A stretch of DNA of 64,000 bases from Enterobacter sp. C2 (GTDB lineage Bacteria > Pseudomonadota > Gammaproteobacteria > Enterobacterales > Enterobacteriaceae): positions 372,001 through 436,000 of the forward strand of contig NZ_CP082269.1 of NCBI RefSeq assembly GCF_019880405.1. Reading direction: 5' to 3'. The first letter of the stretch is position 1. Each line of letters starts with the position of its first letter. A program made the translations under genes and the position numbers. Positions 44,503-51,871 of the stretch are shown here, piece after piece. Under the pieces are notes generated by a model. The model had not been told where the DNA came from, did not search any database, and saw only the letters and a list, made by a program, of their open reading frames with translations.

Positions 44503-44796
44503 ATGGCTGAATTAATAACGCTCGAAGAGGCAAAGCTTCACTGCCGTATTGATGATGACTATGAAGACCCACTAATTCAGGCGTACATCGCCGCCGCGCT
44601 GGAGGTGTGCCAGCAGCACATAGGTAAGCGGTTCGGTACCGGGCTGATGTTCAATCCGGCTATCAAGGTGGGCTGCCTGATGTACATCTCCCAGCTCTAC
44701 GAATACCGCGCCACTGTCAGCGATGCTGAGGCAAAAGAAATTCCGCTGGCTATCTCTGCGCTGTGGTCAGCGTACCGCGATCTGGGGGTGTACTGA
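44503..44796 (+). CDS. gp6-like head-tail connector protein
   Basis: 97 residues (MAELITLEEAKLHCRIDDDYEDPLIQAYIAAALEVCQQHIGKRF), the pattern of HK97 gp6-like connectors that attach below the portal and seal the filled head. A GAGGTC site precedes the ATG. It overlaps the HNH gene by one base (TGATG). In tail-stealing satellites this protein is part of the interface with the helper tail. Confidence 0.9.
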   Translation: MAELITLEEAKLHCRIDDDYEDPLIQAYIAAALEVCQQHIGKRFGTGLMFNPAIKVGCLMYISQLYEYRATVSDAEAKEIPLAISALWSAYRDLGVY

Positions 44797-45239
44797 TGCC
44801 CTGGCAACCCTTACGCCGGTGTACCGAGCCGGGATGCAATAAGCGGGTGAAGTCTGGCAAATGCGATGAGCATAAACGTATTGCACAGCGCCAGCAGGAC
44901 GAGCGCAGAGGAAGCCGCCGTGAGCGTGGTTACTCCGCGTCATGGGAGAAGTACCGCCTGCAGTTCCTGAAGGCTAACCCGCTGTGTGTTGAGTGCCTGA
45001 AGCAGGGTCTCTATGTGCCTGCAAAGGTGGTGGATCACATCATCCCAATCAACGGCGGTGATGACGTGCTGTTCTGGCCCGCCTGGAATCATCAGGGCAT
45101 GTGCCAGGCACATCACAACCAGAAGACCGTACAGCAGGATCCCATCACCAAAGCGAACCGTAAAGCGGGGCTGTACCGCGAGCAGGAAGAGCGGGCAGCA
45201 CGTCGCAACGACTGGATGCATGAGGTGGGCAATGACTGA
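44796..45239 (+). CDS. HNH endonuclease
   Basis: 147 residues from MPWQPLRRCTEPGCNK. The HNH core is CVECLKQGLYVPAKVVDHIIPINGG followed by MCQAHHNQKT, with paired Cys (CxxC) for zinc at the N-terminus (CTEPGC, CDEH). In HK97-type phages an HNH protein encoded beside the terminase is needed to cut cos DNA. Starts inside the stop codon of the connector gene. Confidence 0.93.
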   Translation: MPWQPLRRCTEPGCNKRVKSGKCDEHKRIAQRQQDERRGSRRERGYSASWEKYRLQFLKANPLCVECLKQGLYVPAKVVDHIIPINGGDDVLFWPAWNHQGMCQAHHNQKTVQQDPITKANRKAGLYREQEERAARRNDWMHEVGND

Positions 45240-45384
45240 GCACGAGCAGCAGCAACTGATGAACGGCCTGATGAAGCACCGTACTGCATGGCAACCGCCC
45301 CGAAGGAGAGCGCATGAGAGGCCGCCAGCGAAGCGCATGACCCGGCGTGACCGGGAGCTGATGGAATGCATGCGCAACCGCTGA
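45232..45384 (+). CDS. small basic protein between HNH and small terminase
   Basis: 50 residues, highly charged (MTEHEQQQLMNGLMKHRTAWQPPRRRAHE, ending RDRELMECMRNR). It overlaps the HNH gene end by 8 bp. It is short and not recognised, but the compact overlap with its neighbour makes it plausible as a gene. Low confidence. Confidence 0.5.
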   Translation: MTEHEQQQLMNGLMKHRTAWQPPRRRAHERPPAKRMTRRDRELMECMRNR

Positions 45385-45514
45385 CAGGCCGCACGGATGG
45401 GGTGGGGGAGGTTTTCAGGACAAACACCCGGGCGCAAGGCACCGCCTCCCCCCTCAAATTTTTATGCACGGTGAATTTTTTGAAAATAAAACGCGATGGA
45501 AACGAGAAATTTTT
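45385..45514 (+). other. candidate cos / packaging site region
   Basis: 130 bp with no gene between the packaging genes. It holds an inverted pair GGGGGAGG (45404-45411) and CCTCCCCC (45445-45452), then an AT-rich stretch before the small terminase start. In cos-type phages with HNH and P27-like small terminase, cos lies in this position. This is by position and composition only. Confidence 0.4.
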
Positions 45515-45871
45515 ATGGCAAGACCACCAAAACCGCCAGCTTACCTTGATGATTTAGCCGCGCAACAGTGGAAAGCAAAGGCGAAGCAACTGGCCGAACG
45601 CGGTGATCTGACTCCCGCCGACTGGAACAACCTTGAGCTTTTTTGCGTCAATTATTCGATGTACCGCAAAGCCGTGGAAGACCTTGCCAGCCGTGGATTC
45701 AGCATTGTGAACAGCCAGGGCGGCGAGAGCCGAAATCCGGCGCTGAGCGCAAAGGCCGACGCTGAAAAAATCATGATTAAAATGTCGTCGCTGCTGGGCT
45801 TTGATCCGGTAAGCCGCCGCCGTAACCCGATAGAAACGGAAGAGGAAGACGAGCTTGACCGTCTGGGATGA
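45515..45871 (+). CDS. terminase small subunit, P27 family
   Basis: 118 residues from MARPPKPPAYLDDLAAQQWK; a longer frame from 45464 lacks support. P27-family features: WNNLELFCVNYSMYRKAVEDLASRGF and NPALSAKADAEKIMIKMSSLLGFDPVSRR. It recognises the packaging site and hands DNA to the large subunit. It overlaps the large subunit gene by 17 bp. Confidence 0.92.
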   Translation: MARPPKPPAYLDDLAAQQWKAKAKQLAERGDLTPADWNNLELFCVNYSMYRKAVEDLASRGFSIVNSQGGESRNPALSAKADAEKIMIKMSSLLGFDPVSRRRNPIETEEEDELDRLG

Positions 45872-47516
45872 GTACGCAAATGCGATAAAAACGGGGGGAA
45901 TTCCCGCCTGTAAGCGCGTAAAACAGGCCGTGGAAAGGTACTTTTCAGACCTCAATGACCCCCGTTATGAGTTCGATACGGCGACCGTAGAGCGGTTTAT
46001 TGCCTTCTCCCGACTCTGCCCACACGTCAAAGGCCCTCTGCGGGGCCAGCCAATCGAGCTGGAGCCGTGGCAACAGTTCGCCTTTGCTAACCTGCTGGGC
46101 TTTAAGGTCAGGGGGTCAGGGCGCCGCAAGTACAGCAGCGCTTTTATTGAAGTACCGCGCAAGAACGCAAAATCAACCGTGGCCGCCATGCTGGCTAACT
46201 GGTTTCTGGTGATGGAGAAGGGCCAGCAGGATATCTACACGGCGGCGGTGAGTCGTGATCAGGCCCGAATCGTGTTCGACGATGCCCGCCAGATGTGTCT
46301 GCTGTCAAAACCGCTGAAAAAGCGCGTCAATATCCAGGCGCATAAGGTCATTTTCCCGAAGAGCAACAGCCTGTTAAAGCCGCTGGCGGCGAAAGCGGCC
46401 ACCATTGAGGGGACTAACCCCAGCCTGGCGATTGTCGATGAATACCACCTTCACCCGGATAACGGCGTTTATTCCGCGCTTGAGTTGGGTATGGGCGCAC
46501 GTCCGGAGGCGATTTTGTTCGCCATCACGACCGCCGGGAGTAACGTTGTATCTGCCTGTAAACAGCATTATGACTACTGCTGCCAGATTCTGGCCGGGGA
46601 AGAGAGCAATGATTCGCTGTTTGTCCTGATCTACGAACTGGACGACGAAAGCGAGGTTGAGCAGCCTGAAATGTGGATCAAGGCTAACCCTAACCTGCAT
46701 GTGTCCGTTGATGCGGCGAAACTGGAGTCCACCATCCAGAAAGCGCGGGGCATACCGTCGCAGTGGGTCGAAATGCTGACCAAACGTTTCAATATCTGGT
46801 GTCAGGGCTCCACGCCGTGGATGGGGGCCGGGGCATGGGATGCCTGTGCGCTCGACTATACCGAAGAAGACCTTGCCGGGATGGAGTGCTACGCCGGGTT
46901 TGACCTGTCCTCTACCAGCGACATCACCAGCGTAAGCTACGCGTTCCCGTTCGACAGGGAGATCAGACTCCTTACCCGTCATTATCTGCCGGAAGCGCAG
47001 CTGCTTAACGTCGCCAACAAAAACCGCGCCATCTATCGCCAGTGGGTAAAAGCGGGATGGATACGCACCACGCCCGGCGACTGCATCGACTATGACCGCA
47101 TCCGTGACGATATTCTGCGCGATGCTGAAACCTTCAATATCAGGCTGGTGGGATTCGATACGTGGAACGCCACGCACCTGCGCACCCAGCTACAAGGGGC
47201 GGGGCTTGATGTGGAGCCGTTCCCGCAAACCTATCTCAAATTCAGTCCGGTAGCGAAATCCTTTGAGGTGTTTGTTAATCGCAGAGTGGTTCGCCACCGT
47301 GGCGATCCGGTTCTGGCCTGGGCGATTGGTAACGTGGTGATGGAGTCTGACGCCAACGCCAACATTAAGCCTAACAAGAAGAAATCCTCTAACAAGATAG
47401 ACCCGGCTGTATCCGCGCTAATGGCGTTCGGAACCTTCCAGGCTGAGCACGAGGATTTTGCTTTCGACATGAGCGACTGCCACAAACAGCGGCTGGCAAC
47501 ATTTAACGGTATCTGA
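45855..47516 (+). CDS. terminase large subunit (packaging ATPase-nuclease)
   Basis: 553 residues from a TTG at 45855; no better ATG lies near. Walker A-like PRKNAKST at 101-108, Walker B LAIVDEYH with Asp195-Glu196, and the RNase H-like nuclease starting at YAGFDLSSTSDITS (about residue 339). This is the HK97-type large terminase that pumps DNA into the prohead and cuts it. It comes last in the head operon, whereas in HK97 and lambda it comes first. Confidence 0.95.
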   Translation: MTVWDEYANAIKTGGIPACKRVKQAVERYFSDLNDPRYEFDTATVERFIAFSRLCPHVKGPLRGQPIELEPWQQFAFANLLGFKVRGSGRRKYSSAFIEVPRKNAKSTVAAMLANWFLVMEKGQQDIYTAAVSRDQARIVFDDARQMCLLSKPLKKRVNIQAHKVIFPKSNSLLKPLAAKAATIEGTNPSLAIVDEYHLHPDNGVYSALELGMGARPEAILFAITTAGSNVVSACKQHYDYCCQILAGEESNDSLFVLIYELDDESEVEQPEMWIKANPNLHVSVDAAKLESTIQKARGIPSQWVEMLTKRFNIWCQGSTPWMGAGAWDACALDYTEEDLAGMECYAGFDLSSTSDITSVSYAFPFDREIRLLTRHYLPEAQLLNVANKNRAIYRQWVKAGWIRTTPGDCIDYDRIRDDILRDAETFNIRLVGFDTWNATHLRTQLQGAGLDVEPFPQTYLKFSPVAKSFEVFVNRRVVRHRGDPVLAWAIGNVVMESDANANIKPNKKKSSNKIDPAVSALMAFGTFQAEHEDFAFDMSDCHKQRLATFNGI

Positions 47517-47529
47517 CAGGAGTAGAACG

Positions 47530-48144
47530 ATGAATACAGCTAACAATGAAACACTTGCTACCATCCGTATGTTTGGCCCGCTAGGCAAGACCTTCGGTAA
47601 AACTCACCAGCGCTTTGTAAGGACTACGCATGAGGCTTTTCGGGCTCTAGCCGTAACAATTCCCGGATTCGAAAAATACATGAATACAAGTAGGGCTCGC
47701 GGTTTAACGTATGCGATTTATGTCGGGAAAAAGAACATTGGGGCAGATGACCTGGAATTTCCGAACAATGGACGCGAGATTCATATCGTTCCGGTGGTAA
47801 TTGGAAGTAAAAAAGCAGGGATGTTACAAACTATTCTCGGCGCGGTACTAGTGGTAGTAGGGGCAATTGGGGTTACGGTTGGTCAGGCATGGGGTGGCGG
47901 CACATGGGGGCCCGTTGCCTGGAAACTTGGAGCGGCCATGATCGCTGGCGGTGTTGTGCAATTACTTTCTCCACAACCTACTGGACTTGCAAGCAAACAA
48001 AGTGCGGACAATAAGGCTTCTTACGCATTTGGCGGCGTTACGAATACTGCTGCGCAAGGTTATCCGGTACCATTGCTTTATGGAAAGCGCCGTATCGGCG
48101 GTGCAATCATATCGGCAGGTATCTATGTGGAGGATAAGCTTTGA
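47530..48144 (+). CDS. tail assembly protein I (lambda gpI-like)
   Basis: 204 residues, apparently full length. It ends with the TAP-I signature ASYAFGGVTNTAAQGYPVPLLYGKRR followed by GGAIISAGIYVED, and has a central hydrophobic segment at about 98-120 (GMLQTILGAVLVVVGAIGVT). Lambda gpI acts with gpK and gpJ at the start of tail assembly. No tail structural gene is present in this element, so it should act on the helper tail or is a moron. An AGGAGT site precedes the ATG. Its base composition is more AT-rich than the terminase gene. Confidence 0.88.
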   Translation: MNTANNETLATIRMFGPLGKTFGKTHQRFVRTTHEAFRALAVTIPGFEKYMNTSRARGLTYAIYVGKKNIGADDLEFPNNGREIHIVPVVIGSKKAGMLQTILGAVLVVVGAIGVTVGQAWGGGTWGPVAWKLGAAMIAGGVVQLLSPQPTGLASKQSADNKASYAFGGVTNTAAQGYPVPLLYGKRRIGGAIISAGIYVEDKL

Positions 48145-48491
48145 CAAATCAGATGCTACTCTGGCCGGAAGGTGAGGTATTTACCCGAGAGGTATTAATA
48201 CCAACGAAGTACGAGCCATTGCCGGTGGAGGTAACTTACATTGTTCCTCCTTTCGATAAGGTTGTGGAGACATGGCAGAACAGGGACCCGGCGAAGGCCT
48301 ACGCTCTTTTTAGACAGTTCATTGTTGACTGGGATCAGCAGGACAAACTCACCGACGAAATACTCATGTGTTTTCTGACAGCTTACCCTGGTACAGATCA
48401 AGCTATTTTTGCGGGTTGGTGTGAGCATATGAAGGCGCATCTTGAGAAAAATCAAGAGTCATTTACCCATTCGCCAAACACTATTAATTAA
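48141..48491 (+). CDS. probable phage tail assembly chaperone
   Basis: 116 residues from a TTG at 48141 with GGAGG at 48129-48133; an ATG at 48153 is the alternative. It overlaps the previous gene by 4 bp. The region VVETWQNRDPAKAYALFRQFIVDWDQQDKLTDEILMCFLTAYPGTDQAIFAGW resembles small tail assembly chaperones of lambdoid and Mu-like phages. This is by recollection of the family and is tentative. Confidence 0.6.
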   Translation: MTNQMLLWPEGEVFTREVLIPTKYEPLPVEVTYIVPPFDKVVETWQNRDPAKAYALFRQFIVDWDQQDKLTDEILMCFLTAYPGTDQAIFAGWCEHMKAHLEKNQESFTHSPNTIN

Positions 48492-48541
48492 GCCTGCATA
48501 TCCATTATGCGGTTGGATTCAATCATAAAGAAGGGGATTAA

Positions 48542-48877
48542 GTGAGAAAGATACTTTCCTTGTTTGTCGCATCGATTTTACTGGCTGGTTGTTCAGTTGA
48601 CACTATTACTAGCAAACCTCCAATTTTCACTGGTAAAAGCCCAAAAAAACCAGCTGAGGTAGTTCGCTGCTTGGCACCCAAGATGTCAGATTTGAACCCA
48701 TCGGCAACAACAATGGAGACTGAAACGGGCTACAGAATAGTGGTATCAGTTTCTGATGTAGGTGCTTCAGTTGTTGCCCTGGTGGATGCTGACGGTGAGG
48801 GCTCAGAGGTCAGAATGCACGCATTTACAGCCGGATACGGAAACCCGTGGGGTAAAATGGCTATGGCCTGTCTATAG
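48542..48877 (+). CDS. small island lipoprotein
   Basis: 111 residues from a GTG preceded by AAGAAGGGG. Signal peptide MRKILSLFVASILLAGC with lipobox LAGC and Cys17. The mature part has no recognised domain and ends in MAMACL. Phage-encoded lipoproteins placed near tail genes often block superinfection (Cor, Llp, gp15-like), which is a possible role here, but not shown. Confidence 0.8.
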   Translation: MRKILSLFVASILLAGCSVDTITSKPPIFTGKSPKKPAEVVRCLAPKMSDLNPSATTMETETGYRIVVSVSDVGASVVALVDADGEGSEVRMHAFTAGYGNPWGKMAMACL

Positions 48878-48916
48878 TTATGGCTTCGTCCGTGAGTTTA
48901 AAATTTTTAATTAATA

Positions 48917-48943
48917 TTGCGGGCTGATCGAGCCCGCATTTTA
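48917..48943. terminator. bidirectional terminator after the lipoprotein gene
   Basis: GCGGGCT (48919-48925) and AGCCCGC (48931-48937) with a GATCG loop, T-rich to the right and A/T-rich to the left, between convergent genes. Confidence 0.85.
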
Positions 48944-49198
48944 TTACAGTTTGTTGTACATTTTTGCTGCGAAATCATGAACTGCTTGAGGAATATCCGA
49001 AGGGGTGCCTAACATCGTTGGCGCATCGGATACAAAGAACATTATTGCATCTTTGATTTCTTCGAAGGTAGGTGTAGGGGAGAGGCGCTTGAGATTTGAT
49101 ACCGCACGTTTAAATTCAGCCGCATCCATCGGATGGGGGCTAAACCAAGTTGATCTGTCGGCCCAACATTTCACTGCTTTTTTGACCTCAATGTTCAT
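48944..49198 (-). CDS. small island protein of unknown function
   Basis: 84 residues (MNIEVKKAVKCWADRSTWFSPHPMDAAEFKRAVSNLKRLSPTPTFEEIKDAIMFF). A perfect AAGGAG site lies 6 bp before the ATG. Soluble; no recognised domain. Same strand as the Abi gene but with a 93 bp gap, so it could be a separate unit. Confidence 0.75.
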   Translation of the reverse strand: MNIEVKKAVKCWADRSTWFSPHPMDAAEFKRAVSNLKRLSPTPTFEEIKDAIMFFVSDAPTMLGTPSDIPQAVHDFAAKMYNKL

Positions 49199-49291
49199 TT
49201 GTAACTCCTTGAATTTTTTGCCATGTGAAATGTATGGATAATACTTGGAATGCGCGCAGACTGCATTAATGTATATCAGGTGAAATGAAAA

Positions 49292-50056
49292 TTAATCAGC
49301 GTCCTTTCTATGTTGCCAAGTACTTATCAAAAAGAGCGCCATGGAGCCAGAGAGATTCACAGCGAGTTCAGCGTGACGCGGAGAGGGTTTAACGGCCGCT
49401 CTGTTCTTACCATGGGCATCCCCCAAACGGTTACGGAGAGTACCAAGTCCGTTCACAACAGCGGAACACCCGCCTAATATTTGCTTAAAAATACTTTCTG
49501 AATGCTGATCGCTAGACAGATTTAACTCTTTGGAGACGAGCTTGTAGAGTTCAGACATCTCAATATTTTTATTGTTATAGGGGACGTTCATATCATCCAG
49601 GATGTGTTTACAAACTGTTTCTAGCAACGTTCTGGCCGAAGTTATTGCTCCGTCTGGATCTGTTAGTCTGCGCTCTAGAGCTTTTGTCCAAACAGCATGG
49701 ACCCCATCAGTATCAAAAGATTTGAAAGCATCCGTAATTACCTCATCTGCTGGGGCTCGGTTCTTGCCTTCTATGAAGTCGAGTAAAGGGGTGAATTCGG
49801 CCCAGATGTAGGTACGGCGCTCAGCATATGAGGGGAATTTGCTTTTGATAAATTGCCAGAACTGATCGAGAGATCTGCTTTTACGCACAAAGCTGGGCAC
49901 TAATGACTTATAGAGCGGATTATCAAGAAAGTAATTTCTCAACTCTGCATAATCATCAGCAGGCGTTGTGCCGTTCGTTGCGGTGCTAATCATGATTAAC
50001 TGGAGATGTTCTGCTTTCTCGCTATCGTCCAGCAGTTCTTCCATTACCGAAGCCAT
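49292..50056 (-). CDS. abortive infection family protein (Abi_C)
   Basis: 254 residues. The C-terminal part (about 138-245) has the features of the Abi_C domain: SARTLLETVCKHIL (140-153), LGTLRNRLGDAHG (204-216) and RHAELAVNLSGSMALFL (227-243). The N-terminal 130 residues are helical and not recognised. Abi_C proteins cause or link to phage-triggered growth arrest. AGAGGGA precedes the ATG. It is the last island gene before attR, a common place for defence cargo. Confidence 0.82.
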   Translation of the reverse strand: MASVMEELLDDSEKAEHLQLIMISTATNGTTPADDYAELRNYFLDNPLYKSLVPSFVRKSRSLDQFWQFIKSKFPSYAERRTYIWAEFTPLLDFIEGKNRAPADEVITDAFKSFDTDGVHAVWTKALERRLTDPDGAITSARTLLETVCKHILDDMNVPYNNKNIEMSELYKLVSKELNLSSDQHSESIFKQILGGCSAVVNGLGTLRNRLGDAHGKNRAAVKPSPRHAELAVNLSGSMALFLISTWQHRKDAD

Positions 50057-50135
50057 AAAATCCCTCTGATATTGTACGTTGATTTCTGATATTCAACATC
50101 AAGGTTTAATGCGGTTCAAGGATGTTCAGCGGCCT

Positions 50136-50159
50136 GTGCAGTCAGTGGTGTAGTTAGTT
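50136..50159 (+). repeat. probable integrase arm-type sites, right end
   Basis: GTGCAGTCAGT followed 13 bp on by GTGTAGTTAGT, matching the pair at 33637-33660 with three mismatches over 24 bp. It lies 4 bp inside attR. Confidence 0.6.
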
Positions 50160-50163
50160 AAAT

Positions 50164-50243
50164 AAAAAAGGCGCATCCCCATGCCGAGTAGCGCCTTTTT
50201 AAACAAACACTTAACTGATTAGTATCAGTTCATGCCGTATTTT
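50164..50243. repeat. attR, overlapping the 3' end of fis
   Basis: Second copy of the 80 bp repeat at 33431-33510 (one mismatch). It contains the last codons of fis, its TGA stop at 50225-50227 and the hairpin terminator GGCGC...GCGCC with T-runs on both sides. Fis stays intact on this side. Confidence 0.93.
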
Positions 50244-50521
50244 TTCAGTTTCTTACGCAGGGTACCACGGTTGATACCCATCATCAGAGCAGCACGGGTC
50301 TGGTTACCGCGGGTGTATTGCATCACCATGTCCAACAGGGGCTGTTCAACTTCAGCCAGTACCAGCTCATACAGGTCATTCACATCCTGACCGTTCAGTT
50401 GAGCAAAATAGTTCTTCAGTGCCTGTTTCACGGAATCACGCAGGGGTTTTTGGGTTACCTGGTCCTGAGAGTTAACGGTAGAAACGGTCAGTACGTCAGA
50501 ATTTACGCGTTGTTCGAACAT
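50225..50521 (-). CDS. fis: DNA-binding protein Fis
   Basis: 98 residues, the invariant enterobacterial length. N-terminal beta-hairpin arms (residues 11-26), dimerisation helices and a C-terminal helix-turn-helix ([24 protein letters not shown]). Fis is a nucleoid protein that activates rRNA promoters such as the one at 12091 and assists site-specific recombination. It is downstream of dusB in one operon, 21 bp apart. Its last codons and terminator are the island's integration target and remain functional after insertion. Confidence 0.99.
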
Positions 50522-50542
50522 AGTTCTGTCAGCTCTTTATTT

Positions 50543-51511
50543 CTAATACGCAAAATTTTCGAAGTATGCCTCCAACGCCTCCAGCTGTACGCTGGCATCC
50601 TCAATGGCGTTGAATGTGCGCCGAAACTGGTCATCTGGAGCGTGCTCCTGGAGATACCAGGAGACGTGTTTACGCGCAATTCGGTACCCTTTTGCCTGAC
50701 CGTAAAAGTCGTGCAGTTCCCGAACGTGTGCGCAAAGTAAGCGCTTAACCTCTGCCAGAGGCAGGGGGGGCAGCAGCTCCCCAGAGTCCAGATAGTGCTG
50801 GATTTCCCGAAAGATCCAGGGTCTTCCCTGAGCCGCGCGACCTATCATCAGAGCATCAGCCCCTGTATAGTCGAGCACGGCTCTGGCTTTAAGCGGGTCA
50901 GTAATGTCACCATTCGCGATAACCGGAATGGAAACCTTCTGCTTAACTGCCCGAATGCTGTCGTATTCCGCGTCTCCGTTGAACAAACAGGCGCGGGTGC
51001 GTCCATGAATGGTCAGAGCCTGGATACCACAGTCTTCAGCCAGTTGGGCAATTTCTACACAGTTACGGTGCTCCGGCGACCAGCCGGTGCGAATCTTCAG
51101 CGTAACGGGGACCTCCACCGCTGCCACCACCGCCGTCAGGATCGACTTCACCAGATCGGGGTGCTGTAACAGGGCTGAACCTGCTAGCTTGCGATTCACC
51201 TTTTTAGCCGGGCAACCCATATTAATATCAATAATTTGGGCACCGCTTTCCACGTTGATACGCGCGGCTTCCGCCATCTCTTCAGGAACACTACCGGCAA
51301 TTTGCACCGTGCGGATCCCTGGCTCATCAACGTGCACCATCCGTAAACGTGATTTGTCGCTCGCCCATACCTCTGGGTTAGAGGACATCATCTCGGATAC
51401 GGTTAAACCCGCTCCCATCTCGTAGCACAGCGTCCTGAATGGCCTGTCGGTGATGCCTGCCATCGGTGCTGCGATCAGGCGATTTCTGAGCTGGTGGTGT
51501 CCGATTCGCAT
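50543..51511 (-). CDS. dusB: tRNA-dihydrouridine synthase B
   Basis: 322 residues. TIM-barrel FMN enzyme: [42 protein letters not shown] with the catalytic Cys in MGCPAKK, IHGRTR and VIANGDI. It makes dihydrouridine at position 17 of tRNA in E. coli. First gene of the dusB-fis operon. Confidence 0.97.
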   Translation of the reverse strand: MRIGHHQLRNRLIAAPMAGITDRPFRTLCYEMGAGLTVSEMMSSNPEVWASDKSRLRMVHVDEPGIRTVQIAGSVPEEMAEAARINVESGAQIIDINMGCPAKKVNRKLAGSALLQHPDLVKSILTAVVAAVEVPVTLKIRTGWSPEHRNCVEIAQLAEDCGIQALTIHGRTRACLFNGDAEYDSIRAVKQKVSIPVIANGDITDPLKARAVLDYTGADALMIGRAAQGRPWIFREIQHYLDSGELLPPLPLAEVKRLLCAHVRELHDFYGQAKGYRIARKHVSWYLQEHAPDDQFRRTFNAIEDASVQLEALEAYFENFAY

Positions 51512-51871
51512 GAGTTAAGAAATGACCATACTGTGACTGCAAGGCGGCGTATATTACGCATTTTTTTCATGAGATGAAAGGCCAAACTTTGAACAATACC
51601 CGGTTGTAGATCAATGAATCGTAAGCAATGATGAGCGCAAGAAATAAATATCATTAGTAATCATGATTTTAACGTAAATCGCATTTTTTTTAACCGTTAA
51701 TATTTTCCTGAAAGTTATCCGTTTTTATTGCATCTGCGACGGCGCTGACGGGATAATACGCTGTTTTTATAAGCAAAAGAGCACTTTCGAATGCGATCGT
51801 GCTCTCATTTCTGCTTATCATTTTGGCGAATTTACAAACAGAAACGTGGCCCGTAGGCCACGCTGGGGAGA
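51512..51871 (-). promoter_or_regulatory. dusB-fis promoter region and prmA terminator
   Basis: 360 bp without a gene. On the minus strand, TTTCAT (complement of 51574-51579), 17 bp and TAATAT (complement of 51551-51556) followed by GC-rich ACGCCGCC match the E. coli fis promoter, which is growth-phase and stringently controlled through its discriminator. The AT-rich DNA beyond would hold Fis, IHF and CRP sites. At 51845-51862 a CGTGGCC/GGCCACG hairpin with a following T-rich run terminates prmA. Confidence 0.85.

Noticed and set aside
33431-50243. Island as an ordinary decayed prophage
   Set aside because: No fragments of tail, lysis or repressor genes are present, and all present genes look intact; the gene set is that of a satellite.
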